A stretch of 64,000 nucleotides of DNA, taken from contig JAFWNG010000028.1 of assembly GCA_017510405.1 (NCBI GenBank), positions 1 through 64,000 of the forward strand, written 5' to 3'. Shown here piece by piece: positions 8,236 to 15,816 of the stretch (position 1 is the first letter of the stretch; every line of letters starts with the position of its first letter). Source of the stretch: Solobacterium sp. GTDB taxonomy: Bacteria; Bacillota_I; Bacilli_A; Erysipelotrichales; Erysipelotrichaceae. The translations under genes were made by a program, and so were the position numbers. Below the pieces are notes generated by a model, which saw nothing but the letters and a program-made list of their open reading frames with translations, was not told the DNA's origin and did no database searches.

Positions 8236-9075
8236 TTACAGTGTGATCGATGTCCGCGGGATCTGTACCAGGAAATCGACAGCATTCGCTTCGCAGTACT
8301 GCATCAGTTTATAGAAGACGACTTCGGTATGCTCCACCACCGGGATCATGCCCCTGACCGGTTCATCCAGACGGGAGAAGAAATTGTCCCAGTGGACGGG
8401 AATGATCAGCTTCGGCTGAAGTTTTCCTGCTGTTTCGGCAAAGAAGGTCTGTTCCGTCTGCGCGTCTGCCTTGGCAAGACCTGCCACACCGAGGAACAGG
8501 ACGTCGGCTTTGTATCCGTCCATCTGGTGTTCGATATAATTGAAACTCGGACGGATCATATACGTCTTTTCCAGTGTTTCGACATAGAAGTCATAGGAAC
8601 CGCCCTCTTTGTAGTCACGGAGTCTCGCCGGCTGCACAAGCGGAGCGTCGATCGTCTCGCCCAGGTCATTGTTCAGAATGGTCGGTTTGGAATGCAGGGA
8701 CGGAATGACTGTGATCCTGTAATCCCCGATGGTATAGGATGCATTTGCCTGGAATTCCACCATCTGGTGTTCCATTACATTGCCTCCCCTGGCGACATTC
8801 ATAGCTGAAGAAGAACCGTAGATCACGGCGCCGGTCATGTTTGCCGTATACGGGGCGTCCATGACATGATCATGGTGGGTATGCGAAATGAAGATCGCAC
8901 GGAGACGGTCCACATGGTGTTTCAGCAGAAGATCGTCGATCAGTGTGGTATCGGACGCCTCGCTGCCGGTGATATATTTTTTAAGGGACGGCCGTGTAAA
9001 GTGACAGTCAAACAGGATCTGGTCCTTTCCGTCGTCGAATAATAATGTTGTTGTGCCGAAATATGTTATTTTCAT
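8236..9075 (-). CDS. MBL-fold metallohydrolase, UlaG-like
   Basis: A 279-residue cytoplasmic protein with an intact metal motif H65-T-H67-H-D69-H70 and the compact beta-rich start (MKITYFGTTTLLFDDGKDQILFDCHF) of the UlaG/YtnP-like branch of the MBL superfamily. IPVHWDNF near residue 245 supplies a further histidine. Substrate unknown; relatives hydrolyse phosphodiester or lactone bonds. The start at 9075 is preferred over an in-frame ATG at 9102 because a GAGG element lies upstream. It is divergent from the sigma-factor gene across 88 bases. Confidence 0.83.
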   Translation of the reverse strand: MKITYFGTTTLLFDDGKDQILFDCHFTRPSLKKYITGSEASDTTLIDDLLLKHHVDRLRAIFISHTHHDHVMDAPYTANMTGAVIYGSSSAMNVARGGNVMEHQMVEFQANASYTIGDYRITVIPSLHSKPTILNNDLGETIDAPLVQPARLRDYKEGGSYDFYVETLEKTYMIRPSFNYIEHQMDGYKADVLFLGVAGLAKADAQTEQTFFAETAGKLQPKLIIPVHWDNFFSRLDEPVRGMIPVVEHTEVVFYKLMQYCEANAVDFLVQIPRTSITL

Positions 9076-9163
9076 ATGGTAATTACCTCGTATATTCATC
9101 ATAACACAGAAAAAAATGAACCATTTTATCCCTTAATACGTCTATATAGGCGGAGATACAGAA

Positions 9164-10405
9164 ATGAACTTTGAAGAATGCTATGAAACATGCCGGTCAT
9201 CGGTAGAAACCTATGTAAAGTACAGGATATCCGAGCATGCGGACAGAGAGGATCTTCTGCAGGAGATCCTTGTGCAGGCATATGAGAAATTCGATACACT
9301 GCGGAACAAAGGCGCCTTCCGTCCGTGGATTCTTTCCATTGCCCGCAATCAGTGCAATGATTTCTACCGCAGCAGATACCGGATACAGACAGTACCGCTG
9401 GATCCTGGGGTACTGCCGGCAGTGTCGGTAAACCGTACTGTGAATGAAGCGGTATACGATACTCTGGCAAAGCTGCCGGAAGCGGAAAAAGACCTGCTAA
9501 TGCTGTATTACTGGCAGGAGCTGTCTCTGAAAGAGATCAGTGAACAGCTGAACATACCGGCCGGAACGGTAAAAAGCCGTCTGTTCCATGCAAGGAATCA
9601 CTTCAGAGAACTGTATCCGAAGGAGGAAATTATGAGTAAGAACATGCCGGCGTACATGCCGGAGTATACGATCGTATGGAAAGATACGAAGCCGTTTGAA
9701 GTACTGTGGGAGGAACTGATGGGATGGTTCCTGGTGCCGAAGGAAGGAAACCGTCTGTCCTGGGCGATCTATGATTACCCGGAGCGTAACTGCGCGGAAA
9801 CATTTGAAATGACCTGTGACGGAAAAGCGGAAATACATGGTCTGCAGGGTGTAAAAGTACAGGCAGTGGAATCTGTGGGTAAGAAAAAGATGTGCCGGAA
9901 TTTTATTGCCCAGCTGACCGATACGCACTGCCGGTATCTTGCGGAAAGCCATGAGGAAAACGGTATCGAGAAGTACTATACGTTCCTGGATGGGGATGCC
10001 TTCCTGAATAACTGGGGATTCGGACCGGATAATATCGGCAATGAGACACATCTGGTACAGAAAGGCCTGATCCGCAGAGACGGAAATACCGTAACGACCG
10101 CTGCAGATACAGAAGTCATGGATGTCGTGGGACGCTGCGATGTAACGATCAGCGGGAAGACATATGACACGGTATGTCTGATGGATATCGGGACATACGA
10201 CGGCGGCACGGTCACGGAACAGTATATCGATCCGAACGGACGCACAGTACTGTGGCGCCGCTTCAACCGGAAGAATGAACGCTGGCTGTTTGACGGTTTC
10301 GAATCCGTGGAGAACAGTGCGCTGGCGGAAAATGAATCGCTGCTTGTAAACGGCGAAGAGTGCTTCCACTGGTATGACTGCATAACCGATTATCTGTATA
10401 AATAA
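9164..10405 (+). CDS. ECF-type sigma factor fused to a ~255-residue C-terminal domain
   Basis: Residues 16-73 form sigma region 2 (..DREDLLQEILVQAYEKFDTLRNKGAFRPWILSIARNQCNDFYR) and residues 97-150 form region 4 (LPEAEKDLLMLYYWQELSLKEISEQLNIPAGTVKSRLFHARNHF). A normal ECF sigma factor would end here. The frame continues from residue 157 (MSKNMPAY..) into a soluble, beta-rich domain of unknown family to residue 413. That domain has no membrane segment, so it is not a classic anti-sigma factor; it could be a ligand-sensing or self-inhibiting extension. A perfect ribosome binding site precedes Met157, so a separate C-terminal product is likely. GGCGGAG precedes ATG 9164. Confidence 0.85.
   Translation: MNFEECYETCRSSVETYVKYRISEHADREDLLQEILVQAYEKFDTLRNKGAFRPWILSIARNQCNDFYRSRYRIQTVPLDPGVLPAVSVNRTVNEAVYDTLAKLPEAEKDLLMLYYWQELSLKEISEQLNIPAGTVKSRLFHARNHFRELYPKEEIMSKNMPAYMPEYTIVWKDTKPFEVLWEELMGWFLVPKEGNRLSWAIYDYPERNCAETFEMTCDGKAEIHGLQGVKVQAVESVGKKKMCRNFIAQLTDTHCRYLAESHEENGIEKYYTFLDGDAFLNNWGFGPDNIGNETHLVQKGLIRRDGNTVTTAADTEVMDVVGRCDVTISGKTYDTVCLMDIGTYDGGTVTEQYIDPNGRTVLWRRFNRKNERWLFDGFESVENSALAENESLLVNGEECFHWYDCITDYLYK
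9620..9634 (+). promoter_or_regulatory. Internal ribosome binding site and start inside the sigma-factor gene
   Basis: AAGGAGG (9620-9626), five bases, then ATG at 9632-9634, in frame at codon 157, exactly at the junction between the sigma region and the C-terminal domain. Spacing and strength are as good as any true start in the window. Confidence 0.65.
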
Positions 10406-10406
10406 A

Positions 10407-10427
10407 AATGCCGCATTCTGCGGCATT
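10407..10427 (-). terminator. Terminator of the flavoprotein gene
   Basis: AATGCCGCA-TTC-TGCGGCATT is a perfect 9-base stem. On the minus strand it is followed by TTTTTATTT, so it ends the minus-strand gene; there is no T-run on the plus side. Confidence 0.7.
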
Positions 10428-10436
10428 GGAAGCAGA

Positions 10437-11063
10437 TTATTTCCCGTCCGGGAAACTGGTGGCAGGCCCTTTCTCAAATGTCAGGGTTCCGTATTTCTCT
10501 TTGGCATCGCCGAGAGCCTTCATCAGATAGGACATGGATCTTGCAAGGTTGCGCATGGTACGCAGTCCTTCAAGATCTTTTTTGACGTCTTCTGCAGTGA
10601 AGCCGTGGACCTGGTTCCAGTAGTTGGCTGAAGCGAGCGGCATGCCGGAAATGGTGAAATACTTGTTCAGTACATCGAACGAAGCGGTATTTCCCCCTCT
10701 TCTGCAGCTGACGACAGCAGCGCCGACTTTATTGACTTTGGCAAAGGATGTGCTGTAGAACAGACGGTCCATGAATGCAAGTGCGGTACCGTTGGGAGAA
10801 CCGTAATATACCGGGCTTCCGATCACCAGTCCGTCGGCGGTTTCAAACTTCGGTGCGACTTCGTTGACAAGATCATCGAACACGCACTTTCCGCGCCTGG
10901 AACATGTGCCGCATGCGATGCATCCGCGGATGTCTTTATTACCGATGTGGATGAGTTCCGTCTCCACACCCTCTTCTTCAAATACTTTGATCATTTCCTG
11001 TAAGGCTGTTGCTGTACAGCCGTTAGCCTTCGGACTGCCGTTCAGCAGTAATACTTTTGTCAT
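10437..11063 (-). CDS. Iron-sulfur flavoprotein / NADPH-dependent FMN reductase family
   Basis: A 208-residue flavodoxin-fold protein beginning MTKVLLLNGSPKANGCTATAL, the FMN-phosphate loop of the family, with IGSPVYYGSPNG as the second flavin segment. Cysteines C48, C51, C54 and C60 form the compact cluster motif seen in Isf-type flavoproteins that bind a [4Fe-4S] centre. It probably reduces quinones, nitro compounds or metal ions, or shuttles electrons. CAGGAGGA lies before ATG 11063. It is monocistronic with its own terminator. Confidence 0.85.
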   Translation of the reverse strand: MTKVLLLNGSPKANGCTATALQEMIKVFEEEGVETELIHIGNKDIRGCIACGTCSRRGKCVFDDLVNEVAPKFETADGLVIGSPVYYGSPNGTALAFMDRLFYSTSFAKVNKVGAAVVSCRRGGNTASFDVLNKYFTISGMPLASANYWNQVHGFTAEDVKKDLEGLRTMRNLARSMSYLMKALGDAKEKYGTLTFEKGPATSFPDGK

Positions 11064-11159
11064 TATGTCCTCCTGAGTATTTCTATTGCTTATACTATAC
11101 TGATTTCGGATGTGTTCGCAACTTTCAGGCTTTTATTCCGATCTGTCCGGTTCTTCTGC

Positions 11160-12524
11160 TTATGATCTGCGGTAAAAGATGTAATTCTGCACGTTTTCAA
11201 AGCCGATCTTTTCGTAAAACGGAAGGTCGGATATCACATATGCCCTTTTCGCTCCTAACGCTTTGGCGCGTGAGAATGCTTCGGAAAGCAGAGCGGCCGC
11301 AATTCCTTTCCCGCGGTACGCCGGGATCGTGCATACCGGTTCTGCATAGGCGTAGTCCGTATCCGGATGATACCAGAGAGAACAGTGAGACACCGGCTCT
11401 CCGGATAGAGTCACCGCGGAAAGACATAAGGACTTGTTGAAGTGTTTCCGGACATGCGGGACATGATCCAGAGAACGTTCGAATGCTTCCCGGTCTGTAC
11501 CGTGATCAAAACCCTGCCAGAACAGCCATTCCAGAGCTTCCCGATCCGCGGTCTGATCCATTTCTCTGAGTACCAGTCCCTCAGGAAGCGCTGAGGAAAT
11601 GATCCGGTCAAAAGAGATCTCCATGACAGTCTCTTTCTGATCGATCGGCACGAATCCGGCGTTTACTGCAGCTGTGATCTCTGCCGTGTTTTCTTCATTG
11701 ACCGCAACAGCCAGTCCGGAATCATCTTTCAGCTCCCGGTATGCATATTCCAGGATCTCCGGGTACAGATGTCCATATTCCGGAAGAGCGGCACAGAAAG
11801 CTTCTCCCAAGTACATGTCATAGATCGCCGCGCCGACGACACGATCGTCCGCATGCCAGAGTCCGATGGAAGAACAGGAACTTCTGTCAAATTCCGGATG
11901 CTCGATCATCCATTCAAAACGTGCCCAGTTCCAGTTGATATGCGATCGGTCTTCCTGATTCAGCCGGATCAGGAAATCACAGACCGGTTCATAATCTTCT
12001 TCCCGATAACTGCGGAAACACGCTTCAGGAAGCCAGTATTGTATTCCCCAGTGTTCAAAGTCCCACTGCTCACTGTAGTCATTGCATTCGTAATCCACAT
12101 ACCATAACAGTCCGCCGTGAATGACAAAGTTGGTTGGGTAATAGTCGATGTTCAGCCCGGCTTTCATGGCTTCCGCTGCCATGGTACGCACCTGAGGCAG
12201 ATACGGAGCGACCGGTATGCCGGCATGTACCTGTTCCATCACCGTAGGACCATCAATATATTCTTTGACGATCTGTTCGGCATCTTTGTCAACGGTGATC
12301 AGCCGGGGTATGCGTATTCCGGCGTTCTGCAGCCGCGCATAGTCACGCAGTTCAGCTTCGATCTTATTTCCGAAGCTGTAATAATCGCATGGTTCATGGT
12401 GGATCTGCTTGATCACCACCTGCAGTCCATTCTTTTCTGCAAGATAGGAATACCCGCCTTTTCCTTTGCCCAGCAATTGGATGATCCGGTATACTGTTCC
12501 GTTGACTGTCAGTTCTTTTTCCAT
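11160..12524 (-). CDS. Kinase-like domain fused to GNAT acetyltransferase domains
   Basis: A 454-residue soluble fusion. Residues about 10-155 look like a small protein-kinase/aminoglycoside-phosphotransferase fold: glycine-rich GKGKGGYSYLA, K39 in VVIKQI, catalytic D127 and N132 in NIDYYPTNF, and D144 in VDYE as metal ligand. Residues about 168-315 resemble a first, degenerate GNAT domain. Residues about 320-454 form a clear GNAT with the acetyl-CoA loop IPAYRGKGIAAALLSEA. Such fusions suggest modification of a small molecule or antibiotic, but the substrate is unknown. ATG 12524 is chosen because GGTGA, which overlaps the upstream stop codon, sits five bases before it. Last gene of the TetR-headed operon. 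Confidence 0.72.
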   Translation of the reverse strand: MEKELTVNGTVYRIIQLLGKGKGGYSYLAEKNGLQVVIKQIHHEPCDYYSFGNKIEAELRDYARLQNAGIRIPRLITVDKDAEQIVKEYIDGPTVMEQVHAGIPVAPYLPQVRTMAAEAMKAGLNIDYYPTNFVIHGGLLWYVDYECNDYSEQWDFEHWGIQYWLPEACFRSYREEDYEPVCDFLIRLNQEDRSHINWNWARFEWMIEHPEFDRSSCSSIGLWHADDRVVGAAIYDMYLGEAFCAALPEYGHLYPEILEYAYRELKDDSGLAVAVNEENTAEITAAVNAGFVPIDQKETVMEISFDRIISSALPEGLVLREMDQTADREALEWLFWQGFDHGTDREAFERSLDHVPHVRKHFNKSLCLSAVTLSGEPVSHCSLWYHPDTDYAYAEPVCTIPAYRGKGIAAALLSEAFSRAKALGAKRAYVISDLPFYEKIGFENVQNYIFYRRS

Positions 12525-12529
12525 AAATG

Positions 12530-13138
12530 TCACCATGCAGAGATGTTGTTTCGGATCCAGTCGTCCAGAAACTGCATCTGTTCTTCGGTGTGAAACCAGT
12601 GTTCGCCGTCTGCCATGATCGTCAGCCCTGCGTCATGTTCTTCCGCAAAGGATCGGATCGTTTCATAAGAGGTCAGATCATCATTTTCTCCATAGAGGAT
12701 CTCCGTCGGCACATTCCACCGGATGGGATGTGTTCTTACATAGCAAAGATAGTCCCAGGACAGATCTTCACCATAAGCTGTTGAGATCGTTCCCGCTGTT
12801 TTCAGCTGTTCTTCCGTAATATTCGCCCAGCGCATCATGCCGCAGATCAGCTGTTCCATATCGACGATGGGAGAAATGAAATATGCCTGATGGATGATCC
12901 TGTCGATTCCCGAATGCATGCTGAAAAACGCGCCGATACTGTTGGCGATCAGAATGATGTGTTCATATCTGCTTTTCAGGCGGTTCACAGCATCCAGGAT
13001 CTCTCTGCCGGCTTCCCATGGTGCGGATCCCTGATAATCCAGACCCATGACCTCATAATGCGGAAACAATGACCGGTAGTGTTCACATTCCGCAGCACTG
13101 CCGCCTTTTCCGTGGATATACAATACGATGTTTTTCAT
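12530..13138 (-). CDS. Alpha/beta hydrolase
   Basis: A 202-residue cytoplasmic hydrolase starting MKNIVLYIHGKGGSAAE, with the oxyanion segment HGKGG and nucleophile serine in ILIANSIGAFF. A probable acid lies in YGENDDLT and the histidine in ADGEHWFHTEE. The nucleophile elbow is NSIG rather than GxSxG at its first position. Substrate unknown. CAGGGGG precedes ATG 13138; a longer in-frame start would reach back into the intergenic region without such a site. The kinase-GNAT gene starts 5 bases after its stop, indicating translational coupling. Confidence 0.75.
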   Translation of the reverse strand: MKNIVLYIHGKGGSAAECEHYRSLFPHYEVMGLDYQGSAPWEAGREILDAVNRLKSRYEHIILIANSIGAFFSMHSGIDRIIHQAYFISPIVDMEQLICGMMRWANITEEQLKTAGTISTAYGEDLSWDYLCYVRTHPIRWNVPTEILYGENDDLTSYETIRSFAEEHDAGLTIMADGEHWFHTEEQMQFLDDWIRNNISAW

Positions 13139-13216
13139 AATGCCCCCTGTTAAGTTTTGCGGTTCTGCCGCAGTGTTTCCGTTCCACGGGATCCTATTGC
13201 CCGGGAAATCCAATGA

Positions 13217-13741
13217 TCAGGCATTGCATTCATCCGTACTCCCTTTTCCTGTTCGGATGATATGCCCTTCCTGAATTGCTGCAAAAACAGCCGATGCACA
13301 GACGATCCCTCCGGAATATTCCACAGGTATATATGGAGTTGTCAGCGGAAACAGAAACAGCAGAAATCCTGTCAGTTTGTTCATAAATGAATGAATCGTA
13401 ATGAACCTCTTCTGTACAATAAATCCGGAAATAATATTTATGATCTTTATGAATGCAATGACGCTGATCCAGAAATACAGCCATGAAGGAATATTCAGGA
13501 CCGGAAGCAGCCGGATCATACATGCGGCCGCAAATATCAGGTCAGCGATCGTATCGAGCTTTGCGCCAAACGGACTTGCTGTATTTGTTTTCCGGGCTGT
13601 ATAACCATCAAGCATATCGGAGATCCCGGCAGACAGATAAAGTACATAAAAGATCGAAGAGAATACCGGAGTGAAGAGCAGAGCAATACCGGCAGCGATT
13701 CGGAACAGCGTTAATATGTTTGCGGTCATCGGCTGTGTCAT
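13217..13741 (-). CDS. CDP-alcohol phosphatidyltransferase family protein
   Basis: A 174-residue membrane protein with about five hydrophobic segments. The complete CAP motif is visible: D42-x2-D45-G46-x2-A49-R50-x8-G59-x3-D63-x3-D67, the two-metal site that transfers a phosphoalcohol from CDP-activated donors. It may make a phospholipid headgroup or a related glycerophosphodiester; the alcohol acceptor cannot be told. The ribosome binding site is weak (CGGAA). It lies 17 bases after the isochorismatase-family gene in the TetR operon, an unusual partner set for a lipid synthase. Confidence 0.85.
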   Translation of the reverse strand: MTQPMTANILTLFRIAAGIALLFTPVFSSIFYVLYLSAGISDMLDGYTARKTNTASPFGAKLDTIADLIFAAACMIRLLPVLNIPSWLYFWISVIAFIKIINIISGFIVQKRFITIHSFMNKLTGFLLFLFPLTTPYIPVEYSGGIVCASAVFAAIQEGHIIRTGKGSTDECNA

Positions 13742-13758
13742 TTCCGTACATCGCCTGC

Positions 13759-14259
13759 TTACTGTTCCGCAGCTGTATAATCAGCCAGCGGTTTCACCTC
13801 GCAGCCTTTGTCCGCGTAATATGTAAGCATTTCCGGCAGTTTCTTCAAATCATAACTGGTGACGCAGTCAGAGATCACATGAACGCGGAATCCTGCTTTT
13901 GCCATGTTGAAGCAGGTGGATTTCACACAGGCTGTGGCATCTGCACCGGTGATGTAAAACGCATTGATCTCGTTTGTACGGATAAACTCAGAAAATGCTT
14001 CACTGGTCAGGGCATTGGACTTTGATTTAACAAATATATTGTCGGATACGATCTTCAGTTCCGGAACAAGTTCCTCGCCTCTGGTTCCGGGTTTGAAAGT
14101 ACGGGAGCCAGGAGACAGGTTGTTGTGACGGATATAAACGACATGTATACCTTTCTTTTCTGCCCAGTCAATGGCAGTGTTTATGTGATCAATGATATCT
14201 CGATAGTGTTTTGTAATATCGTTTTGAATGTCGATTACGATCAGTGCTTTATGATCCAT
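13759..14259 (-). CDS. Isochorismatase-family cysteine hydrolase
   Basis: A 166-residue protein with the cysteine-hydrolase triad: D10 in VIDIQND, K80 in FVKSKSN and nucleophile C111 in GADATACVKSTC. The family includes nicotinamidases, isochorismatases and N-carbamoyl hydrolases; no specific substrate is evident. AAGGGGA precedes ATG 14259. It overlaps the end of the nucleotidyltransferase gene by 11 bases, consistent with coupled translation in the TetR operon. Confidence 0.82.
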   Translation of the reverse strand: MDHKALIVIDIQNDITKHYRDIIDHINTAIDWAEKKGIHVVYIRHNNLSPGSRTFKPGTRGEELVPELKIVSDNIFVKSKSNALTSEAFSEFIRTNEINAFYITGADATACVKSTCFNMAKAGFRVHVISDCVTSYDLKKLPEMLTYYADKGCEVKPLADYTAAEQ

Positions 14260-14941
14260 GATTTGTTCCCCTTCCGGAATGTTCGATGCGTATAAAAGTT
14301 CTCTGGCACCAGGCAAATAGAGCAGCGAAAGCCTGATCAAAATCAAAGTCATCGGGCAGTTCAGCGAATTCCAGAATCAGCCGGTCTTCCTTCGAAACAG
14401 CTTCTTTCAGTTCTTTTCTGCTGAGGATAAAGCAGCCGTTTTCCAGATAATACAGATTCTGAATCAGAAAAAATGCACTCTTACAGGTTCTGAGAAATGC
14501 AGAGATATTCTTTTCCTTTTTGGAATGTATATAGCGATGGCAGAGTTCGTGATACAGATTTCCCAGGCTCAGCCTGATATAGTTGATCTCGTCTTCCCGT
14601 GTGGAAGGCGGAAGATAATCGTTCAGAACACCCAGCAGGTCTTTCGTCGTATGGCGCAGCTGACAGACTTCCAGAGGATTCCAGTGTTTCATTTCCTCTT
14701 TTCCGCAGATAAAACCGCAGGATTTCTCATAGAAGCCGATCTTTTTCAGAATTGCGCGGTATGTATCCAGATCCTCAACAGATAAACAGTCCAGAATCAT
14801 CATGACATCGATATCGCTGTTCTCATCTGCTTCACCGCGCAGCCAGCTTCCCTGCAGTCCCATGTATAACAGCCGTTCTTTGAAAGCTGACTGACAGTCC
14901 AGGATCAGTTCATGGAGATAGTTATCCAGATCAAACATCAT
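14249..14941 (-). CDS. Nucleotidyltransferase-domain protein
   Basis: A 230-residue protein whose first ~50 residues show the nucleotidyltransferase core G31-S32-WLRGEADENS-D43-I-D45-V, i.e. GS followed by the DxD metal pair, as in minimal nucleotidyltransferases and aminoglycoside adenylyltransferases. The remainder (about 100-230) is helical and may be a HEPN-like or substrate-binding segment. It could adenylylate an antibiotic, protein or small molecule. Its start overlaps the stop of the TetR gene (TGATG), so it is translationally coupled to the regulator. Confidence 0.75.
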   Translation of the reverse strand: MMFDLDNYLHELILDCQSAFKERLLYMGLQGSWLRGEADENSDIDVMMILDCLSVEDLDTYRAILKKIGFYEKSCGFICGKEEMKHWNPLEVCQLRHTTKDLLGVLNDYLPPSTREDEINYIRLSLGNLYHELCHRYIHSKKEKNISAFLRTCKSAFFLIQNLYYLENGCFILSRKELKEAVSKEDRLILEFAELPDDFDFDQAFAALFAWCQRTFIRIEHSGRGTNHGS

Positions 14942-15534
14942 CAGTTCACTCCGTAGATCTCCGCAAAGTGCCGGCAGAACGCTTCTGCCTGCTTCACTGC
15001 ATACGCGGTTTTTTCCGGTTCGCGGTCACACAGATGGATCAGCGCAGAGATCGGTGTGATATAGGCAAAGGCGAGCATTGCGGGATCGTCCCTGCGCAGT
15101 AGTCCCCTGTCCATCATGCCTGAGAATATCTGCGTGAACATATCCGTAAGACCGGTAAGGAAGTGCTTCGTTGCCAGGTCACGGGCACGTGCATCACGGA
15201 ATTGTTCAATGGTCAGCAGCTTACGCGTCATAATGATTTTTCCATCCTGAATGGTAATATGAACCAGGTTCATCGACATTGTTACAAGTTCTTCCAACGA
15301 AGCAGGCACCGGCGGCAGATGCTCTGCGGATCCAAAACGTTCCGCGTAATAAGCGATCATCTGATCCAGCAGCGCGTCCCAGATCGCTTCTTTGCTTTCA
15401 AAATGCTTATAGATTCCGGACTTCACAAGTCCAAGGGATGCACTCAGTTCACGGATATTCGTACCTGCATAGCCGTTTTGTGAAAACAGCTCCAGGGCAG
15501 CTTCCAGTATTCTGTCTTTTGTGTCTTTTGCCAT
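14941..15534 (-). CDS. TetR/AcrR-family transcriptional regulator
   Basis: A 197-residue repressor. The N-terminal helix-turn-helix is clear: TKDRILEAALELFSQNGYAGTNIRELSASLGLVKSGIYKHFESKEAIWDALL. The C-terminal ~140 residues form a variable ligand-binding domain. AGGAGG precedes ATG 15534. It heads a run of six closely spaced minus-strand genes ending at 11160. A palindrome sits in its own promoter spacer, so it should repress its own operon and respond to a small inducer, perhaps the substrate of the kinase/acetyltransferase/nucleotidyltransferase set. Confidence 0.9.
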   Translation of the reverse strand: MAKDTKDRILEAALELFSQNGYAGTNIRELSASLGLVKSGIYKHFESKEAIWDALLDQMIAYYAERFGSAEHLPPVPASLEELVTMSMNLVHITIQDGKIIMTRKLLTIEQFRDARARDLATKHFLTGLTDMFTQIFSGMMDRGLLRRDDPAMLAFAYITPISALIHLCDREPEKTAYAVKQAEAFCRHFAEIYGVN

Positions 15535-15571
15535 GATCGTGCCTCCTAAAAAAGTGACCGTTCGTTCTCTT

Positions 15572-15600
15572 ATTATAGTGAGTGTCCGATCACTTATCAA
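15572..15600 (-). promoter_or_regulatory. Sigma-A promoter with operator in the spacer (TetR operon)
   Basis: On the minus strand TTGATA (15595-15600) and TATAAT (15572-15577) are separated by exactly 17 bases. AGTGA-N8-TCACT (15577-15594) fills that spacer, so a bound dimer would block RNA polymerase. This is the best promoter-operator pair in the window. Confidence 0.75.
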
Positions 15601-15639
15601 CACTTCTCATACAGATGATTTCCGCTGTATCTGCACAAA

Positions 15640-15681
15640 GTAAAAGAACCGGCGTAATTATAGGAGAACCGGTTCTTTTAC
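15640..15681. repeat. 13-base perfect inverted repeat in an intergenic region
   Basis: GTAAAAGAACCGG (15640-15652) and CCGGTTCTTTTAC (15669-15681) are exact reverse complements around a 16-base loop. It lies between the TetR promoter and the 3' end of the nucleotidase gene. Only a short T-run follows on either side, so it may be a weak bidirectional terminator or a binding site. Nothing else is seen in 15604-15786. Confidence 0.6.
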
Positions 15682-15786
15682 ACCCCATGTTTGCAGTCAT
15701 CGTGGAGGTATTACGATGATTACACTTTCAGTATATACAGGGAAAAACAGACAGGACTGAGGGGGATGAATATCCCCTTCTGCATA

Positions 15787-15809
15787 AGAAAAGCCTGCAT
15801 GAGACAGGC
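15787..15809 (-). terminator. Short terminator after the nucleotidase gene
   Basis: On the minus strand GCCTG pairs with CAGGC across a 7-base loop and is followed by TTTTCTT, directly after the stop codon at 15817. Confidence 0.45.
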
Positions 15810-15816
15810 CTGTGCA

